Source of the DNA: Beijerinckia sp. 28-YEA-48
GTDB taxonomy: Bacteria; Pseudomonadota; Alphaproteobacteria; Rhizobiales; Beijerinckiaceae
DNA length: 64,000 bases
Reading direction: 5' to 3'
NCBI RefSeq assembly: GCF_900104955.1
Contig: NZ_FNSI01000001.1
Location: 3,568,001-3,632,000, forward strand
Part shown: piece after piece, positions 30,301 to 39,479 of the stretch
Layout: the number at the start of each line of letters is the position of its first letter
How positions within the stretch are numbered: position 1 is the stretch's first letter
Made by a program: the position numbers and the translations under genes
Notes under the pieces: generated by a model
Databases searched by the model: none
Seen by the model: the letters and a program-made list of their open reading frames with translations, nothing else
What the model was told of the DNA's origin: nothing

Positions 30301-31403
30301 TCCGCCGCCTCCCTGGTTTCGAAAGCGGCGTCAGCCACGGTTTGCTCGTGCTCGGCACGCATGGTTCGCACCAGTCCAAGCTCCGATTGGAAATCGACAT
30401 AGTGCGGCAGTTTCAGATGTTCGACGAAGCCGGTCGCCTGAACGTTGTCGCAGTGCGACAGCACGAACTCTTGGTCCTGCGCTGGCGCGACAATGTCTTC
30501 GCCCAGTTCTTGCGCGCGCAACGCCCGGTCGCATAGCGCCATGGCCATCACCTTGCGTTCCGATTGACCGAAGACGAGGCCATAGCCGCGGGTGAACTGC
30601 GGCGGCGCCTTGGACGAGCCCTTGAACTGATTGACCATCTGGCATTCGGTCAGCTGGACGCGACCGATCGGAACAGCGAATCCCAGTTCCGGCATGAAGA
30701 CTTCGACATCCACTTCGCCGATGCGGATTTCGCCAGCGAAGGGATGCGAACGGGCATAACCACGCTGGGTGGAATAGCCGAGCGCCAACAGAAAGCCTTC
30801 ATCGCCACGCGACAAAGATTGCAGGCGCATGGCACGCGACAGCGGATATTCGACCGGCGTTTGGGTGATATCGCCAGGCTCGTCGGTCACGGCGACATCG
30901 TCTGCTTCAATGAGCCCTTCGGCATTGAGGATATCGGCGATGCGTGTCACCGGCTCCTGCGGCTCGGTCCGCCGCTCGCCGGCTTCCACCGCAGGATCGC
31001 CATCGAGCTCTTCGTCGAGCAGGCGATGGGTATAATCGAATGTGGGTCCAAGCAACTGACCGCCCGGGACATCCTTGTAGCAAGCCGAGATCCGACGCTC
31101 GATCCGCATGGCGCCGGTATCGACCGGCTCGCTATGGCCAAAGCGCGGCAAGGTCGTGCGATAGGCGCGCAGCAGAAAGATGGCTTCGATCAGATCGCCA
31201 CGGGCCTGTTTGATGGCAAGAGCGGCAAGCCGCCGATCATAGAGCGAGCCTTCGCTCATCACCCGGTCGACGCCGATCGCCAGTTGTTCCGTGATTTGAT
31301 CGAGTGTGAGCGCCGGGACCGCACGATCGCCACGTCGGCGATCGGCGAGAAGTTGATGGGCATTGTCGATCGCGGCTTCGCCGCCTTTGACTGCAACATA
31401 CAT
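30297..31403 (-). CDS. phnI: C-P lyase core complex subunit PhnI
   Basis: PhnI is the core subunit that displaces adenine from ATP and installs the phosphonate on C1 of ribose, together with PhnG, H and L. The N-terminus MYVAVKGGEAAIDNAHQLL and the motif MSEGSLYDRRLAALAIKQA are characteristic of the family. The 368-aa length is normal. It lies 3 nt downstream of phnH and overlaps phnJ. Confidence 0.96.
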   Translation of the reverse strand: MYVAVKGGEAAIDNAHQLLADRRRGDRAVPALTLDQITEQLAIGVDRVMSEGSLYDRRLAALAIKQARGDLIEAIFLLRAYRTTLPRFGHSEPVDTGAMRIERRISACYKDVPGGQLLGPTFDYTHRLLDEELDGDPAVEAGERRTEPQEPVTRIADILNAEGLIEADDVAVTDEPGDITQTPVEYPLSRAMRLQSLSRGDEGFLLALGYSTQRGYARSHPFAGEIRIGEVDVEVFMPELGFAVPIGRVQLTECQMVNQFKGSSKAPPQFTRGYGLVFGQSERKVMAMALCDRALRAQELGEDIVAPAQDQEFVLSHCDNVQATGFVEHLKLPHYVDFQSELGLVRTMRAEHEQTVADAAFETREAAE

Positions 31404-31406
31404 CGC

Positions 31407-32033
31407 TCAACTCTCCGTTTGAACGAGACGGGCCGTGCGCGGCAGGCAGGCCACCGCGTCGGCTGTCGTCAAGATGAGGTCGACACCACGCGGAAAACGC
31501 TTTGTGTTGTCGCGCCACTGGTGGGCGAAATCCGCCGGAAGCCCCCGTAGCGCAAGGGTATTTCGCCCCTTGATGCCAGGTCCTTCGAAGGCCAGTGGCG
31601 TGCCCTTGTGAAGGCTTTCCACCTGCAGGATCAGGGTGGTCGACTGGTCCGGATAGTCCTGCGAGCCCTGCGCGAACTGATCGAGCGATAGCATCGACTT
31701 GGGATCGCCTATCAAAGCGAAATGCGCATCGCCAGCGGCCGTCGTGGCCCGCGCCCCGGTGTGGAAGCCCAACCAGGTGCGGAGCGCTTCATGCGCACCC
31801 AACACCGGATCAAGCCAGAACGGCGTATCCGCGTCGATCAGCGTGCAGGCGATCGTACCGGCCAGGGACGTCAGCGGCGCGGGCGGTGTGACGAGCGGCT
31901 GCATCGCCAGCACGGTTGCTGGCCGTGCCATCGCATCCATGACGATCCGGAAGGCCGCTTGGGCGTTGAGAACGGGGTCAGTGAATCCGCCTTCCAACGC
32001 AGCGACGTGTTGCGCAGCGATCTGCCCCGTCAT
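31407..32033 (-). CDS. phnH: C-P lyase core complex subunit PhnH
   Basis: PhnH is a 208-aa core subunit of the phosphonate ribosylation complex, with a PLP-transferase-like fold but no cofactor. The N-terminal segment GGFTDPVLNAQAAFRIVMDA and the later motif FEGPGIKGRNTL are typical. The start overlaps the phnG stop by 4 nt, which indicates translational coupling. Confidence 0.95.
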   Translation of the reverse strand: MTGQIAAQHVAALEGGFTDPVLNAQAAFRIVMDAMARPATVLAMQPLVTPPAPLTSLAGTIACTLIDADTPFWLDPVLGAHEALRTWLGFHTGARATTAAGDAHFALIGDPKSMLSLDQFAQGSQDYPDQSTTLILQVESLHKGTPLAFEGPGIKGRNTLALRGLPADFAHQWRDNTKRFPRGVDLILTTADAVACLPRTARLVQTES

Positions 32034-32488
32034 TGGTCTTCTCCGCGAACCATGGTGAAAAAGTCGACGCGCGTGGCGGCCGTTTCCTGGCGACGCTTTT
32101 CATCGACATCGTCAAGCTCGCCTTTGATGGGAATGATCAGCTCGGCGTCGATGCGGGCAGCCGTTCCCGCGTCCTGGCACAGCGCATCGATGATGGCGGC
32201 AAGCCGTGCCTTCTCGGTGTCGCGCCCCAGCGCCATGGCGTGACCCACCGAGCCGTCGTCCAGCTTGACGCTGGCGCGGGTGACGGTCGCTTCGCCGACA
32301 TTGAAGGCTTCACCGCTGGCGCCGATTTGGCCGCGCAGCATGACAAGCCCGGATTCGGGGCCGCGCAGCGGCTTATAACCGGGGTTCAGGCCAAGCGAAG
32401 ACCACAGATCGCGCAGCCTGCCGCCGTTGCTGCGGGCGAGGACCGCCATGCGGTCCCTTCGCGTCATCGGAATGGTGTCCAAGCTCAT
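32030..32488 (-). CDS. phnG: C-P lyase core complex subunit PhnG
   Basis: PhnG is a 152-aa subunit and the first gene of the lyase operon. The recognisable parts are RMAVLARSNGGRLRDLW at the N-terminus and RGQIGASGEAFNVGEATVTR in the middle. Its start is about 45 nt from the palindrome in the gap shared with the divergent regulator gene, so repression by that regulator is plausible. Confidence 0.95.
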   Translation of the reverse strand: MSLDTIPMTRRDRMAVLARSNGGRLRDLWSSLGLNPGYKPLRGPESGLVMLRGQIGASGEAFNVGEATVTRASVKLDDGSVGHAMALGRDTEKARLAAIIDALCQDAGTAARIDAELIIPIKGELDDVDEKRRQETAATRVDFFTMVRGEDQ

Positions 32489-32501
32489 GGGCTCTCCAAA
32501 A

Positions 32502-32530
32502 TTTGTCTATTGATCTATACAAATAGACAA
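32502..32530. promoter_or_regulatory. Inverted-repeat operator candidate between phnG and phnF
   Basis: TTGTCTATT at 32502-32510 and AATAGACAA at 32522-32530 form a perfect 9-bp inverted repeat with an 11-nt spacer in the divergent gap. The spacing and the GTCTAT/ATAGAC core resemble operators of HutC-type GntR regulators, so this is the likely PhnF site controlling both directions. Confidence 0.65.
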
Positions 32531-32594
32531 TATATTGGTCTTACCGATTCAAAATGACGGCGACGTGACAGCCCCTCGAAACGGAGTTGAAAAA

Positions 32595-33344
32595 GTGCAG
32601 AGAGCCGGTTTGCAACGCGGTGTCGGCGTGGCGCTGTGGCGACAGATCGCCGATGGCATCCGCTCGGGTCTGGCCACAGGCCTTGTCGACGACAGCGGCC
32701 GCCTGCCACCGGAAAGCGAGCTGGCGGAACGCTTTGGCGTCAATCGCCACACGGTTCGGGCGGCGATTTCCGCGCTTGCTCATGAGGGGGTGCTGCACTC
32801 GGTGCAAGGCAGCGGCACGTTCGTGCGCCGCCGCAAGCGACTGGTCTTTCCGATCAGCAACCGCACACGCTTCTCGTCCGGGCTCGCCGGACAGGCGCGC
32901 GACCGGCAGACCGAACTGCTCGATCACGCCCGTGAAGCGGCCTCCGCCCAGGTGGCGGAAGCCCTTGGTCTTACCATCGGCGACGATGTGCAGCGGCTGG
33001 AAACGCTCGGCATGGCGGACGGCATGCCGGTTTCCCGCGCCACATCATGGTTCAGCGCAGAGCGCTTTCCGACGATCGCCGAGACCTATCGCGAAACTAA
33101 ATCGATCACGGCGGCACTCGCCCTTCTCGGCGTCGGCGACTATCTGCGCGCCTCCACCGGCGTCGAGGCGCGCCATGCCGATGAAGCCGATACGAATGAA
33201 CTGCAGCTTTCGCCAGGCGCCATCGTCATCGTCACCCGCGCGCTGAACGTCGATCCAGACGGCGTGCCCATCCAGTTTTCGTTCACCCGTTTTCCCGCCG
33301 ATCGGGTGGAGCTGATGATCGAGACCTCGCGCCCGACGCATTGA
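32595..33344 (+). CDS. phnF: GntR-family (HutC type) phosphonate regulator PhnF
   Basis: This transcriptional regulator is divergent from the lyase operon. The winged-helix GntR domain occupies about 10-80 (PPESELAERFGVNRHTVRAA, then LHSVQGSGTFV), and the UTRA ligand-binding domain about 95-245 (SFTRFPADRVEL at the end). It probably represses phnG-N in the absence of a phosphonate-derived ligand. GTG 32595 is chosen because GGAG lies 8 nt upstream; the open frame reaches back to a TTG at 32535, which would overlap the operator region. The length is 249 aa. Confidence 0.92.
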   Translation: MQRAGLQRGVGVALWRQIADGIRSGLATGLVDDSGRLPPESELAERFGVNRHTVRAAISALAHEGVLHSVQGSGTFVRRRKRLVFPISNRTRFSSGLAGQARDRQTELLDHAREAASAQVAEALGLTIGDDVQRLETLGMADGMPVSRATSWFSAERFPTIAETYRETKSITAALALLGVGDYLRASTGVEARHADEADTNELQLSPGAIVIVTRALNVDPDGVPIQFSFTRFPADRVELMIETSRPTH

Positions 33345-33410
33345 TGGCGCGGCCTGCGACCACGCTATGGCCACGCTGCTTCGATGATGGCTGGCAGTTC
33401 GCGCGCGCCG

Positions 33411-33440
33411 CTTCCCTTGCCCGGCAGGGCAAAGGAAAGC
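33411..33440. terminator. Possible bidirectional hairpin between phnF and the RND gene
   Basis: A TTGCCC/GGGCAA stem with GGCA loop is extended by imperfect CTTCC/GGAAAG pairing between two convergent genes. There is no strong T run, so function as a terminator is tentative. Confidence 0.4.
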
Positions 33441-33456
33441 GACCCTGCCTGACTTA

Positions 33457-36400
33457 TTAGGCCGTCGCTGGCGGCGGTTCTTTCGTGGCCAGCTCCTTCG
33501 CCGCTAGCTCTTGGCGCTTGAACTCCGCCATTTCGGCGCGGCCGCTTCGCGTCATCCAGGACTGGATAAAGACGAACAGGATCGGCACGAAGAGCAGCGC
33601 CAGGATGACGACGGAAATCATGCCGCCGATCACGCCGGTGCCAAGCGCCTGCTGGCTCTTCGAGCTGGCGCCAGAGGCGATCACCATCGGCGCGACGCCG
33701 AAGATGAAGGCGAAGCCGGTCATCAGGATTGGGCGGAAGCGCAGGAAACAGGCTTCCACCGTCGCATCGATCAGCGACTTGCCCTGATGGCGCAGGTCCT
33801 TGGCGAATTCGATGATCAGAATCGCGTCCTTCGCCGCCAGCCCGATGATCGTAATCAGGCCGATGGTGAAATAGACGTCGTTGGGCATGCCCCGCGTCGT
33901 CACCGCCAGCACCGCGCCGAGCATGCCAAGTGGTACGACAAGCAGCACCGAGATCGGAATCGTCCAGCTTTCATAGAGCGCGGCAAGGAGGAGGAAGACC
34001 ACCAGAGCCGAAAGCGCCAGCAACAGCGGCGCCTGCGCGCCCGCCAGCTTTTCCTGCAACGACTGGCCGGTCCATTCGAAGCCGAAGCCACGCGGCAAGG
34101 TGCCAGCGATACGCTCCATCTCGCGGATGGCGTCACCACTGGTGAAGCCAGCCTGGGCCGTGCCGCTCATGCGCACTGAAGGATAGTAGTTGAAGCCAAT
34201 GAGCTGCGTCGGGCCGCTCAGCCATTTCACCGAAGCGAAAGAGGAGAACGGCACGAGTTTGCCCTGGGCGTTGCGCACGTTGAAGCCGAGAATATCAGCC
34301 GCCTGCATGCGGCCCGGCGCGTCAGCCTGGACGATGACGCGCTGCATGCGGCCACGATTGGGGAAGTCGTTGATATAAGCGGAGCCCAGATTGGTCGAAA
34401 TCGCTTCGTTGATATCCTGGAAGGTAATACCGAGCGCGCCCGCATTCTCGCGATCGATCACCAGTTCGAGCTGCGGCGCCGGCGGCAGACCTTCGACGAA
34501 GACATCGCGGACGATACGGCTCTTCTTCGATTCTTCCAGCACCTGATCTCGCGCCTGCATCAGAGCCGTGTAGCCGCGTTGGCTACGGTCCTGCAGACGG
34601 AAGCTGAAGCCGCTGGAGTTGCCGAGGTTGTCGATCGGCGGCGGCTGCTGCGCATTGATCTTCGCGTCCTTGATTGATCCCAGGTCGCGATTGATGCGGC
34701 TGACCAGAGCTTCGGCCGACTGATCCTTGTCACGCTGCGACCAGTCCTTGAGCGTGATGAAGGCTTGCGCCGTATTCATGCCCTGGCCGAGGAAGCTGAA
34801 GCCGGTGAGGAAGGTGACATTGTCGATGGCGGGCTGCTTCTTCAAATAATCTTCGACCGATTTCACCACCTCAAGCGTGCGGCCGAAGGAGGCATCGGAC
34901 GGTGTCTGAATATCGGTTGTGATGAAGCCCTGATCGTCGATCGGCAGAAAGCCCGCGGGCAACCGCATGAATCCCCAGGCCATGCCAACAGCCAGCGCCA
35001 GATAGATCACCATCAGACGACCGGTGCGCGTCACGCCCCAGCGCACAAAGCCCGAATAGCGCGTTTTGGCGCTTTCGACAGAGCGATTGAAGATGCCGAA
35101 GAAGCCGCCGCGATGATGATGGCCAGCGGCCACAGGCTTCAACAGCGCGCCGCAGAGCGCCGGTGTCAGCGACAGGGCCATCAAGGCCGAGAAGCCGATG
35201 GCGGCCACCATGGTTATCGAGAACTGTCGGTAGATAATGCCGACCGAGCCAGGGAAGAAGGCCATCGGAATGAACACGCCGATCAGCACCAAGGTGATGC
35301 CGACGATAGCGCCGGTGATCTGCCCCATCGCCTTGCGTGTCGCTTCCTTCGGCGGCAAGCCCTCTTCCGACATGATGCGTTCGACGTTCTCGACGACGAC
35401 GATGGCGTCATCGACCAGAATACCGATCGCCAACACCATGGCGAACAGCGTCAACACGTTGATCGAGAAGCCGGCGAGCAACAGTACCATACAGGTACCA
35501 AGCAAAGCGACCGGCACGACGAGCGTCGGAATGATGGTGTAGCGGATGTTCTGCAGGAAGATGAACATCACGACGAAGACCAGCGCCATGGCTTCGATCA
35601 GGGTCATCAAGACCTTGGTGATCGAGGCGTCGATAACGGGCGTGATATTATAAGGAATGTCGTATTTGATGTTTTCGGGGAAGAAGCGAGACAGATCTTC
35701 CATCTTCGCCTTCACCGCATTGGCGGTGGCGAGCGCATTGCCGGTGGGCGACATCAGCACCGACAGGCCGGCGCTTTGCTCGCCGTTCAACCGGGTGGTG
35801 AATTGATAGCCCATGCCACCCACTTCAATGCGGGCGACATCGCGCAGGCGGACGGTGGAACCGTCGGCATTGGCGCGCAGAACAATGGCGCCGAATTCCT
35901 GCGGCGAGGACAATTGGCCTTTGACGACGACCAGGGCTGAAATCTGCTGCGAATCGCGGCTCGGCTCGGCGCCGACGCTGCCGGAGGCGACCTGCGCGTT
36001 CTGCGCCTCGATGGCCCTTGTGACATCGGCCGAGGTCAGATTGTAGCCGATCAGCTTTTCCGTATCGATCCAGACACGCAGCGAACGTTCGGTGGAGAAC
36101 AGCGTGGCGCGGCCAACGCCCGGAATGCGGCGAACTTCGCCGATGATGTTACGCACCATGAAATCGCCGAGGCCGACTTCATCGAGGCTGCCATCGGTGG
36201 AACGCAACGTGATAATTTGCAGAACGGCGCTGGAGGCTTCCTCGACGAGGATGCCTTGCTGGATCACGGCGCGCGGCAGACGCGCCTCGACGCGCTTGAT
36301 GCGGTTCTGCACCTCGACCGCCGCCATGCTGGAATCCGTGCCCGGCACGAAGTTGGCGATGATCTCGACCTGTCCCAGGGAATCGCTGGTCGATTCAAAG

Positions 36401-36630
36401 TTCAGAATGCCATTGGCGCCGTTCAGCTCTTCTTCGATCAGACGGGTGACGCTGTTGTAGAGATTCTCCGGCGTCGCGCCTGGATAACTGGTGCTGATGG
36501 CAATCGACGGCGGCGCAATGATTGGATATTGCGCCACCCCCAGAAATGGCAGGGAGAGAAGACCGCCAAGGCAGATGAACAGCGCGACGACTGCCGCGAA
36601 GATCGGCCGATCAATGAAAAAACGTGCCAT
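33457..36630 (-). CDS. RND efflux transporter, HAE1 family (AcrB/MexB type)
   Basis: This inner-membrane proton-driven multidrug exporter of 1057 aa starts MARFFIDRPIFAAVVALFI. It has twelve predicted helices and two periplasmic loops. The proton-relay Asp pair is in GILVDDAIVVVENVERI (helix 4), and the helix-10 lysine in GLAAKDAILIIEFAKDL. It is only distantly related to the two RND genes at 8484-14860. The gene follows its adaptor after 12 nt. No outer-membrane channel is encoded next to it, so it presumably uses one encoded elsewhere, perhaps the channel of the other pump. Confidence 0.96.
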   Translation of the reverse strand: MARFFIDRPIFAAVVALFICLGGLLSLPFLGVAQYPIIAPPSIAISTSYPGATPENLYNSVTRLIEEELNGANGILNFESTSDSLGQVEIIANFVPGTDSSMAAVEVQNRIKRVEARLPRAVIQQGILVEEASSAVLQIITLRSTDGSLDEVGLGDFMVRNIIGEVRRIPGVGRATLFSTERSLRVWIDTEKLIGYNLTSADVTRAIEAQNAQVASGSVGAEPSRDSQQISALVVVKGQLSSPQEFGAIVLRANADGSTVRLRDVARIEVGGMGYQFTTRLNGEQSAGLSVLMSPTGNALATANAVKAKMEDLSRFFPENIKYDIPYNITPVIDASITKVLMTLIEAMALVFVVMFIFLQNIRYTIIPTLVVPVALLGTCMVLLLAGFSINVLTLFAMVLAIGILVDDAIVVVENVERIMSEEGLPPKEATRKAMGQITGAIVGITLVLIGVFIPMAFFPGSVGIIYRQFSITMVAAIGFSALMALSLTPALCGALLKPVAAGHHHRGGFFGIFNRSVESAKTRYSGFVRWGVTRTGRLMVIYLALAVGMAWGFMRLPAGFLPIDDQGFITTDIQTPSDASFGRTLEVVKSVEDYLKKQPAIDNVTFLTGFSFLGQGMNTAQAFITLKDWSQRDKDQSAEALVSRINRDLGSIKDAKINAQQPPPIDNLGNSSGFSFRLQDRSQRGYTALMQARDQVLEESKKSRIVRDVFVEGLPPAPQLELVIDRENAGALGITFQDINEAISTNLGSAYINDFPNRGRMQRVIVQADAPGRMQAADILGFNVRNAQGKLVPFSSFASVKWLSGPTQLIGFNYYPSVRMSGTAQAGFTSGDAIREMERIAGTLPRGFGFEWTGQSLQEKLAGAQAPLLLALSALVVFLLLAALYESWTIPISVLLVVPLGMLGAVLAVTTRGMPNDVYFTIGLITIIGLAAKDAILIIEFAKDLRHQGKSLIDATVEACFLRFRPILMTGFAFIFGVAPMVIASGASSKSQQALGTGVIGGMISVVILALLFVPILFVFIQSWMTRSGRAEMAEFKRQELAAKELATKEPPPATA

Positions 36631-36642
36631 GATGCGCTCGGC

Positions 36643-37854
36643 TTACCGGACTGCGCCAGTTGCGGACACAGTCTCGGGCTGCTGAGCCCTGGTGGCAGCC
36701 CGCGCCAGCCGCGATTGCCACGGACTGGCATCGACCACATCGCCGACAATGAATTTCTGGAAGCCTTCGGCCACCACTTTATCGCCCGGCTTCAGCCCGT
36801 CCATGATCAGCCATTGATCCTCGAAAGCCGAACCGATGCTGACCGGCTGACTGCGAACGCGCTTCTCGGCATTGACGACGAAGACATAGCTGTTGCCGAC
36901 ATCGTCGCGCTGCACCGCCTGTTGCGGTACGGCCAGAGAATCGTGATCGACGCCCTGCTCGATCTGCACGCGCACATACATGCCCGGCAACAACTCGCGC
37001 TTGGGATTGGGAAACTCGCCACGCAAGGTCACCTGGCCGGTGGTGGGATCGACCGTCACGCCCGAGAACAGCAATTTGCCATCATGTTGATAAGAGGTGC
37101 CATCGCTGAATTCGAGGCGCACCTTGGCGCTGTCGTCCGAAGCCTTCTCCAGCGTGCCGTCGGCGAGATCGCGCCGCAGTTGCTGCAATTCGCTCACCGA
37201 CTGGGTGAAGTCGGCGTAGATCGGATCGAGTTGTTGAATGGTCGCCAAGCGGGTGGCTTCACCCTGTCCAACCAATGCGCCTTCCGTCACCAGGGCGGCA
37301 TCGACGCGGCCCTTAATCGGGGCGCGCACGGTCGTATATTCGAGATTGAGCTTGGCGCGCGCCACATCGGCGCGTCGGGCGGCGACATCGGCTTCCGCCT
37401 GTTTCCAGGTGGCGACGGCGGTTTCCTGCTGCACTTTCGAAGCGGCGTTGGTCATCACCAGGGTGTTGACGCGGCCCACCTGCGCCTCGGCTTGCTGCCG
37501 TGCCGCTTCCGCTTTTGCCAAAGCGGCGTTGGCAGCTTGCAGCTCCACCTCGAACGGCGCCGGGTCGATGCGAAAGAGAACCTGGCCCGCCTCGACGTCG
37601 GCGCCTTGGGTAAAGGTGCGCGCGACAACGATGCCGGCAACACGCGCCCTGACATCCGCGATACGGGCCGGAGTGACCCGGCCCGGCAGTTCACGCACGA
37701 AGGATCGCGCCGATGGCTCCACCGTGACAACAGCGACCTGCGGCACAGTCTTGACCTCCGCCGTTTGAGCCTGACGGGGCTCGTTGCACCCGGCAAGAGC
37801 GAGCGCTGACACGGAAACGGCCACAAGAAAGAATGCACGACAGCGGGCTGTCAT
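36643..37854 (-). CDS. RND efflux periplasmic adaptor lipoprotein (AcrA/MexA type)
   Basis: This is the membrane-fusion partner of the transporter encoded just downstream. The ATG at 37854 has AGGAG 6 nt upstream; an adjacent TTG at 37857 is rejected. A lipoprotein signal with lipobox LAGC (Cys23) anchors it to the inner membrane. The lipoyl halves (VRARVAGIVVARTFTQGADV, then VRAPIKGRVDAALVTEGALV) flank an alpha-hairpin rich in Ala, Glu and Gln, followed by the beta-barrel domain. The length is 403 aa. Confidence 0.94.
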   Translation of the reverse strand: MTARCRAFFLVAVSVSALALAGCNEPRQAQTAEVKTVPQVAVVTVEPSARSFVRELPGRVTPARIADVRARVAGIVVARTFTQGADVEAGQVLFRIDPAPFEVELQAANAALAKAEAARQQAEAQVGRVNTLVMTNAASKVQQETAVATWKQAEADVAARRADVARAKLNLEYTTVRAPIKGRVDAALVTEGALVGQGEATRLATIQQLDPIYADFTQSVSELQQLRRDLADGTLEKASDDSAKVRLEFSDGTSYQHDGKLLFSGVTVDPTTGQVTLRGEFPNPKRELLPGMYVRVQIEQGVDHDSLAVPQQAVQRDDVGNSYVFVVNAEKRVRSQPVSIGSAFEDQWLIMDGLKPGDKVVAEGFQKFIVGDVVDASPWQSRLARAATRAQQPETVSATGAVR

Positions 37855-37981
37855 CAAAAGCTCCTAAAAGTCCCTAATTGCATCGCAACACGACACGCCT
37901 ACTGGCGGGATGCGGCAACAGTTTGGCGCGCCAAAGATTTCTCGGCGAGATCGGCTCCAGCGGACGCTGGCTGATCGATGC

Positions 37982-38011
37982 TGCGATGCACATAAAAAAT
38001 ATCGCATCGCA
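37982..38011. promoter_or_regulatory. Inverted repeat, possible operator of the RND operon
   Basis: TGCGATGC (37982-37989) and GCATCGCA (38004-38011) form a perfect 8-bp inverted repeat about 130 nt upstream of the adaptor ATG. A further GCATCGCA lies at 37880-37887, close to the gene start. It could be a TetR- or MarR-type operator; the cognate regulator is not in the window. Confidence 0.4.
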
Positions 38012-38091
38012 CAATTCGTAACATAAGCCGGGTGACTACTCAAAATCACAAATATGTAATCGCAACCAGATAAGCACTATAGACCAGCACT

Positions 38092-38123
38092 TTCCGTATA
38101 TTTATCACCGTAAATATACGGAA
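38092..38123. promoter_or_regulatory. Long perfect palindrome, possible operator
   Basis: TTCCGTATATTTA, a 6-nt spacer and TAAATATACGGAA give a perfect 13-bp inverted repeat. The AT-rich core and absence of a T run fit a regulator site better than a terminator. It lies about 240 nt upstream of the adaptor gene. Confidence 0.5.
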
Positions 38124-38135
38124 TCCACTGTCTTT

Positions 38136-38158
38136 TGAAAGAGTAGATCGCTCTTTCA
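38136..38158. repeat. Inverted repeat downstream of the CoA-transferase gene
   Basis: TGAAAGAG, a 7-nt spacer and CTCTTTCA form a perfect 8-bp inverted repeat right beside the long palindrome. Its function is unclear. Confidence 0.4.
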
Positions 38159-38271
38159 TATAAGCCAATTGGGAGAAGTACCTCCGCATTACAAGCTTGT
38201 CTTTCTTAGAATTCTTTTATTATTTTACTCTACTGCGCTCTATTGTCGCGACGCTGCCCTCGATCCACGGC

Positions 38272-39423
38272 TTATTTGATCAGCGATGCTTCCGCGAATT
38301 CATCGCGCAGAATCTGATCATCCTGGCCGAGCGCCGGCGTCTCGCCCGCATAAAGCGGTTTGCCATCATGCAGGGCGCCCGGCGCGATCATGCGGACGGG
38401 TCCGGCCGGTGTCGCCACTTCGATCAGCCGGTTCTGCGGATGTGCCGCCAGATCTTCCATCGTACTGACGCGGCCATAGGCGATCTTGGCATTTTGCAGC
38501 CGCGCGACCACCGCCTCACGCGGATGCGCCTGAAAAACCGCCGCGATGATCGCGTCAAGCGCGGCCCGATGCGCCACCCGCGCCGGATTGGAATTGAAAC
38601 GCGCGTCGGTCGCCACCTCCCGCTGGCCCAGCGCCGTCTCGCAGAACGACAGCCATTCGCGTTCGTTCTGAATGGAGAACAGCACGGCCTTGCCATCGCC
38701 GCAGACATAGGCGCCATAGGGCGCGATGGTCGGATGGTTGAGGCCGGAGCGCTCCGGCGTATAGCCGCCATAGGTGAACTGCAGAAACGGCACGTTCATC
38801 CAATCGGCCAGCGCGTGGAACAGAGACACGGCGATGTGGCGGCCTTTGCCAGTGCGTTCGCGCCCGTAAAGCGCGGTGAGGATCGCCTGTACCGCCGTCA
38901 TGCCGGCGCTGATGTCGCAGACCGAAACGCCGACGCGCGCCTGCCCTGCAGCATTGCCGGTGATATCGGACAGGCCACTCTCCGCCTGCACCAGCAGATC
39001 ATAGGCCTTCATGTCGCGGAACGGGCCCTCCTCGCCATAGCCCGAGATCGAACAGGTGATGAGGCGCGGATAGGCTTCGCGCAAATCCTCCGGCGCGAAC
39101 CCGAGGCGGCCAATGGCGCCGGGCGCCAGATTTTGGATGAAGACATCGGCCTTGGCGATCATGCGGCGCAGGATCGCCTTGTCGCGCTCCTGCGACAGAT
39201 CGAGACGGATCGACTGCTTGCCGCGATTGAGCCAGACGAAATAAGCGCTCTCGCCGTTGACGTAATGATCGTAGCCGCGGGCAAAATCGCCCTCCGGCCG
39301 CTCGACCTTGATCACCCGCGCACCGGCATCCGCCAGTTTTTCCGAGGCATAGGGCGCCGCCACCGCTTGTTCGATGGAGACCACCAGAATGCCGTCAAGA
39401 TCCCCTATCGCTTCCTTCGCCAT
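38272..39423 (-). CDS. CaiB/BaiF family CoA transferase
   Basis: This is a class III CoA transferase, moving CoA between a donor thioester and a carboxylic acid. The N-terminal Rossmann part begins GILVVSIEQAVAAPYASEKL and contains the family motif IKVERPEGDFARGYD; the conserved catalytic Asp should be D142 in KAYDLLVQAESG. The 383-aa length is normal. The gene stands between an RND operon and a membrane protein, with no acyl-CoA synthetase or dehydrogenase next to it, so the substrate cannot be inferred. Confidence 0.9.
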   Translation of the reverse strand: MAKEAIGDLDGILVVSIEQAVAAPYASEKLADAGARVIKVERPEGDFARGYDHYVNGESAYFVWLNRGKQSIRLDLSQERDKAILRRMIAKADVFIQNLAPGAIGRLGFAPEDLREAYPRLITCSISGYGEEGPFRDMKAYDLLVQAESGLSDITGNAAGQARVGVSVCDISAGMTAVQAILTALYGRERTGKGRHIAVSLFHALADWMNVPFLQFTYGGYTPERSGLNHPTIAPYGAYVCGDGKAVLFSIQNEREWLSFCETALGQREVATDARFNSNPARVAHRAALDAIIAAVFQAHPREAVVARLQNAKIAYGRVSTMEDLAAHPQNRLIEVATPAGPVRMIAPGALHDGKPLYAGETPALGQDDQILRDEFAEASLIK

Positions 39424-39479
39424 GACCGCTCCTTGCTCCCGTCCTCCTCTATATCCGGAAAGACGACGCCAGGCAGGTC

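Larger units (their letters stand above)
37855..38271. other. AT-rich gap with several inverted repeats upstream of the RND operon
   Basis: This is over 400 bases without a gene between the adaptor start and the 3' end of the CoA-transferase gene. It is AT-richer than its surroundings and holds three separate perfect inverted repeats, listed individually. No regulator gene is encoded here. Confidence 0.6.

Noticed and set aside
34765-35940. 391-residue open frame antisense to the RND transporter
   Set aside because: A His/Asp/Gln-rich translation is the usual shadow of a high-GC gene on the other strand; the RND protein is certain.
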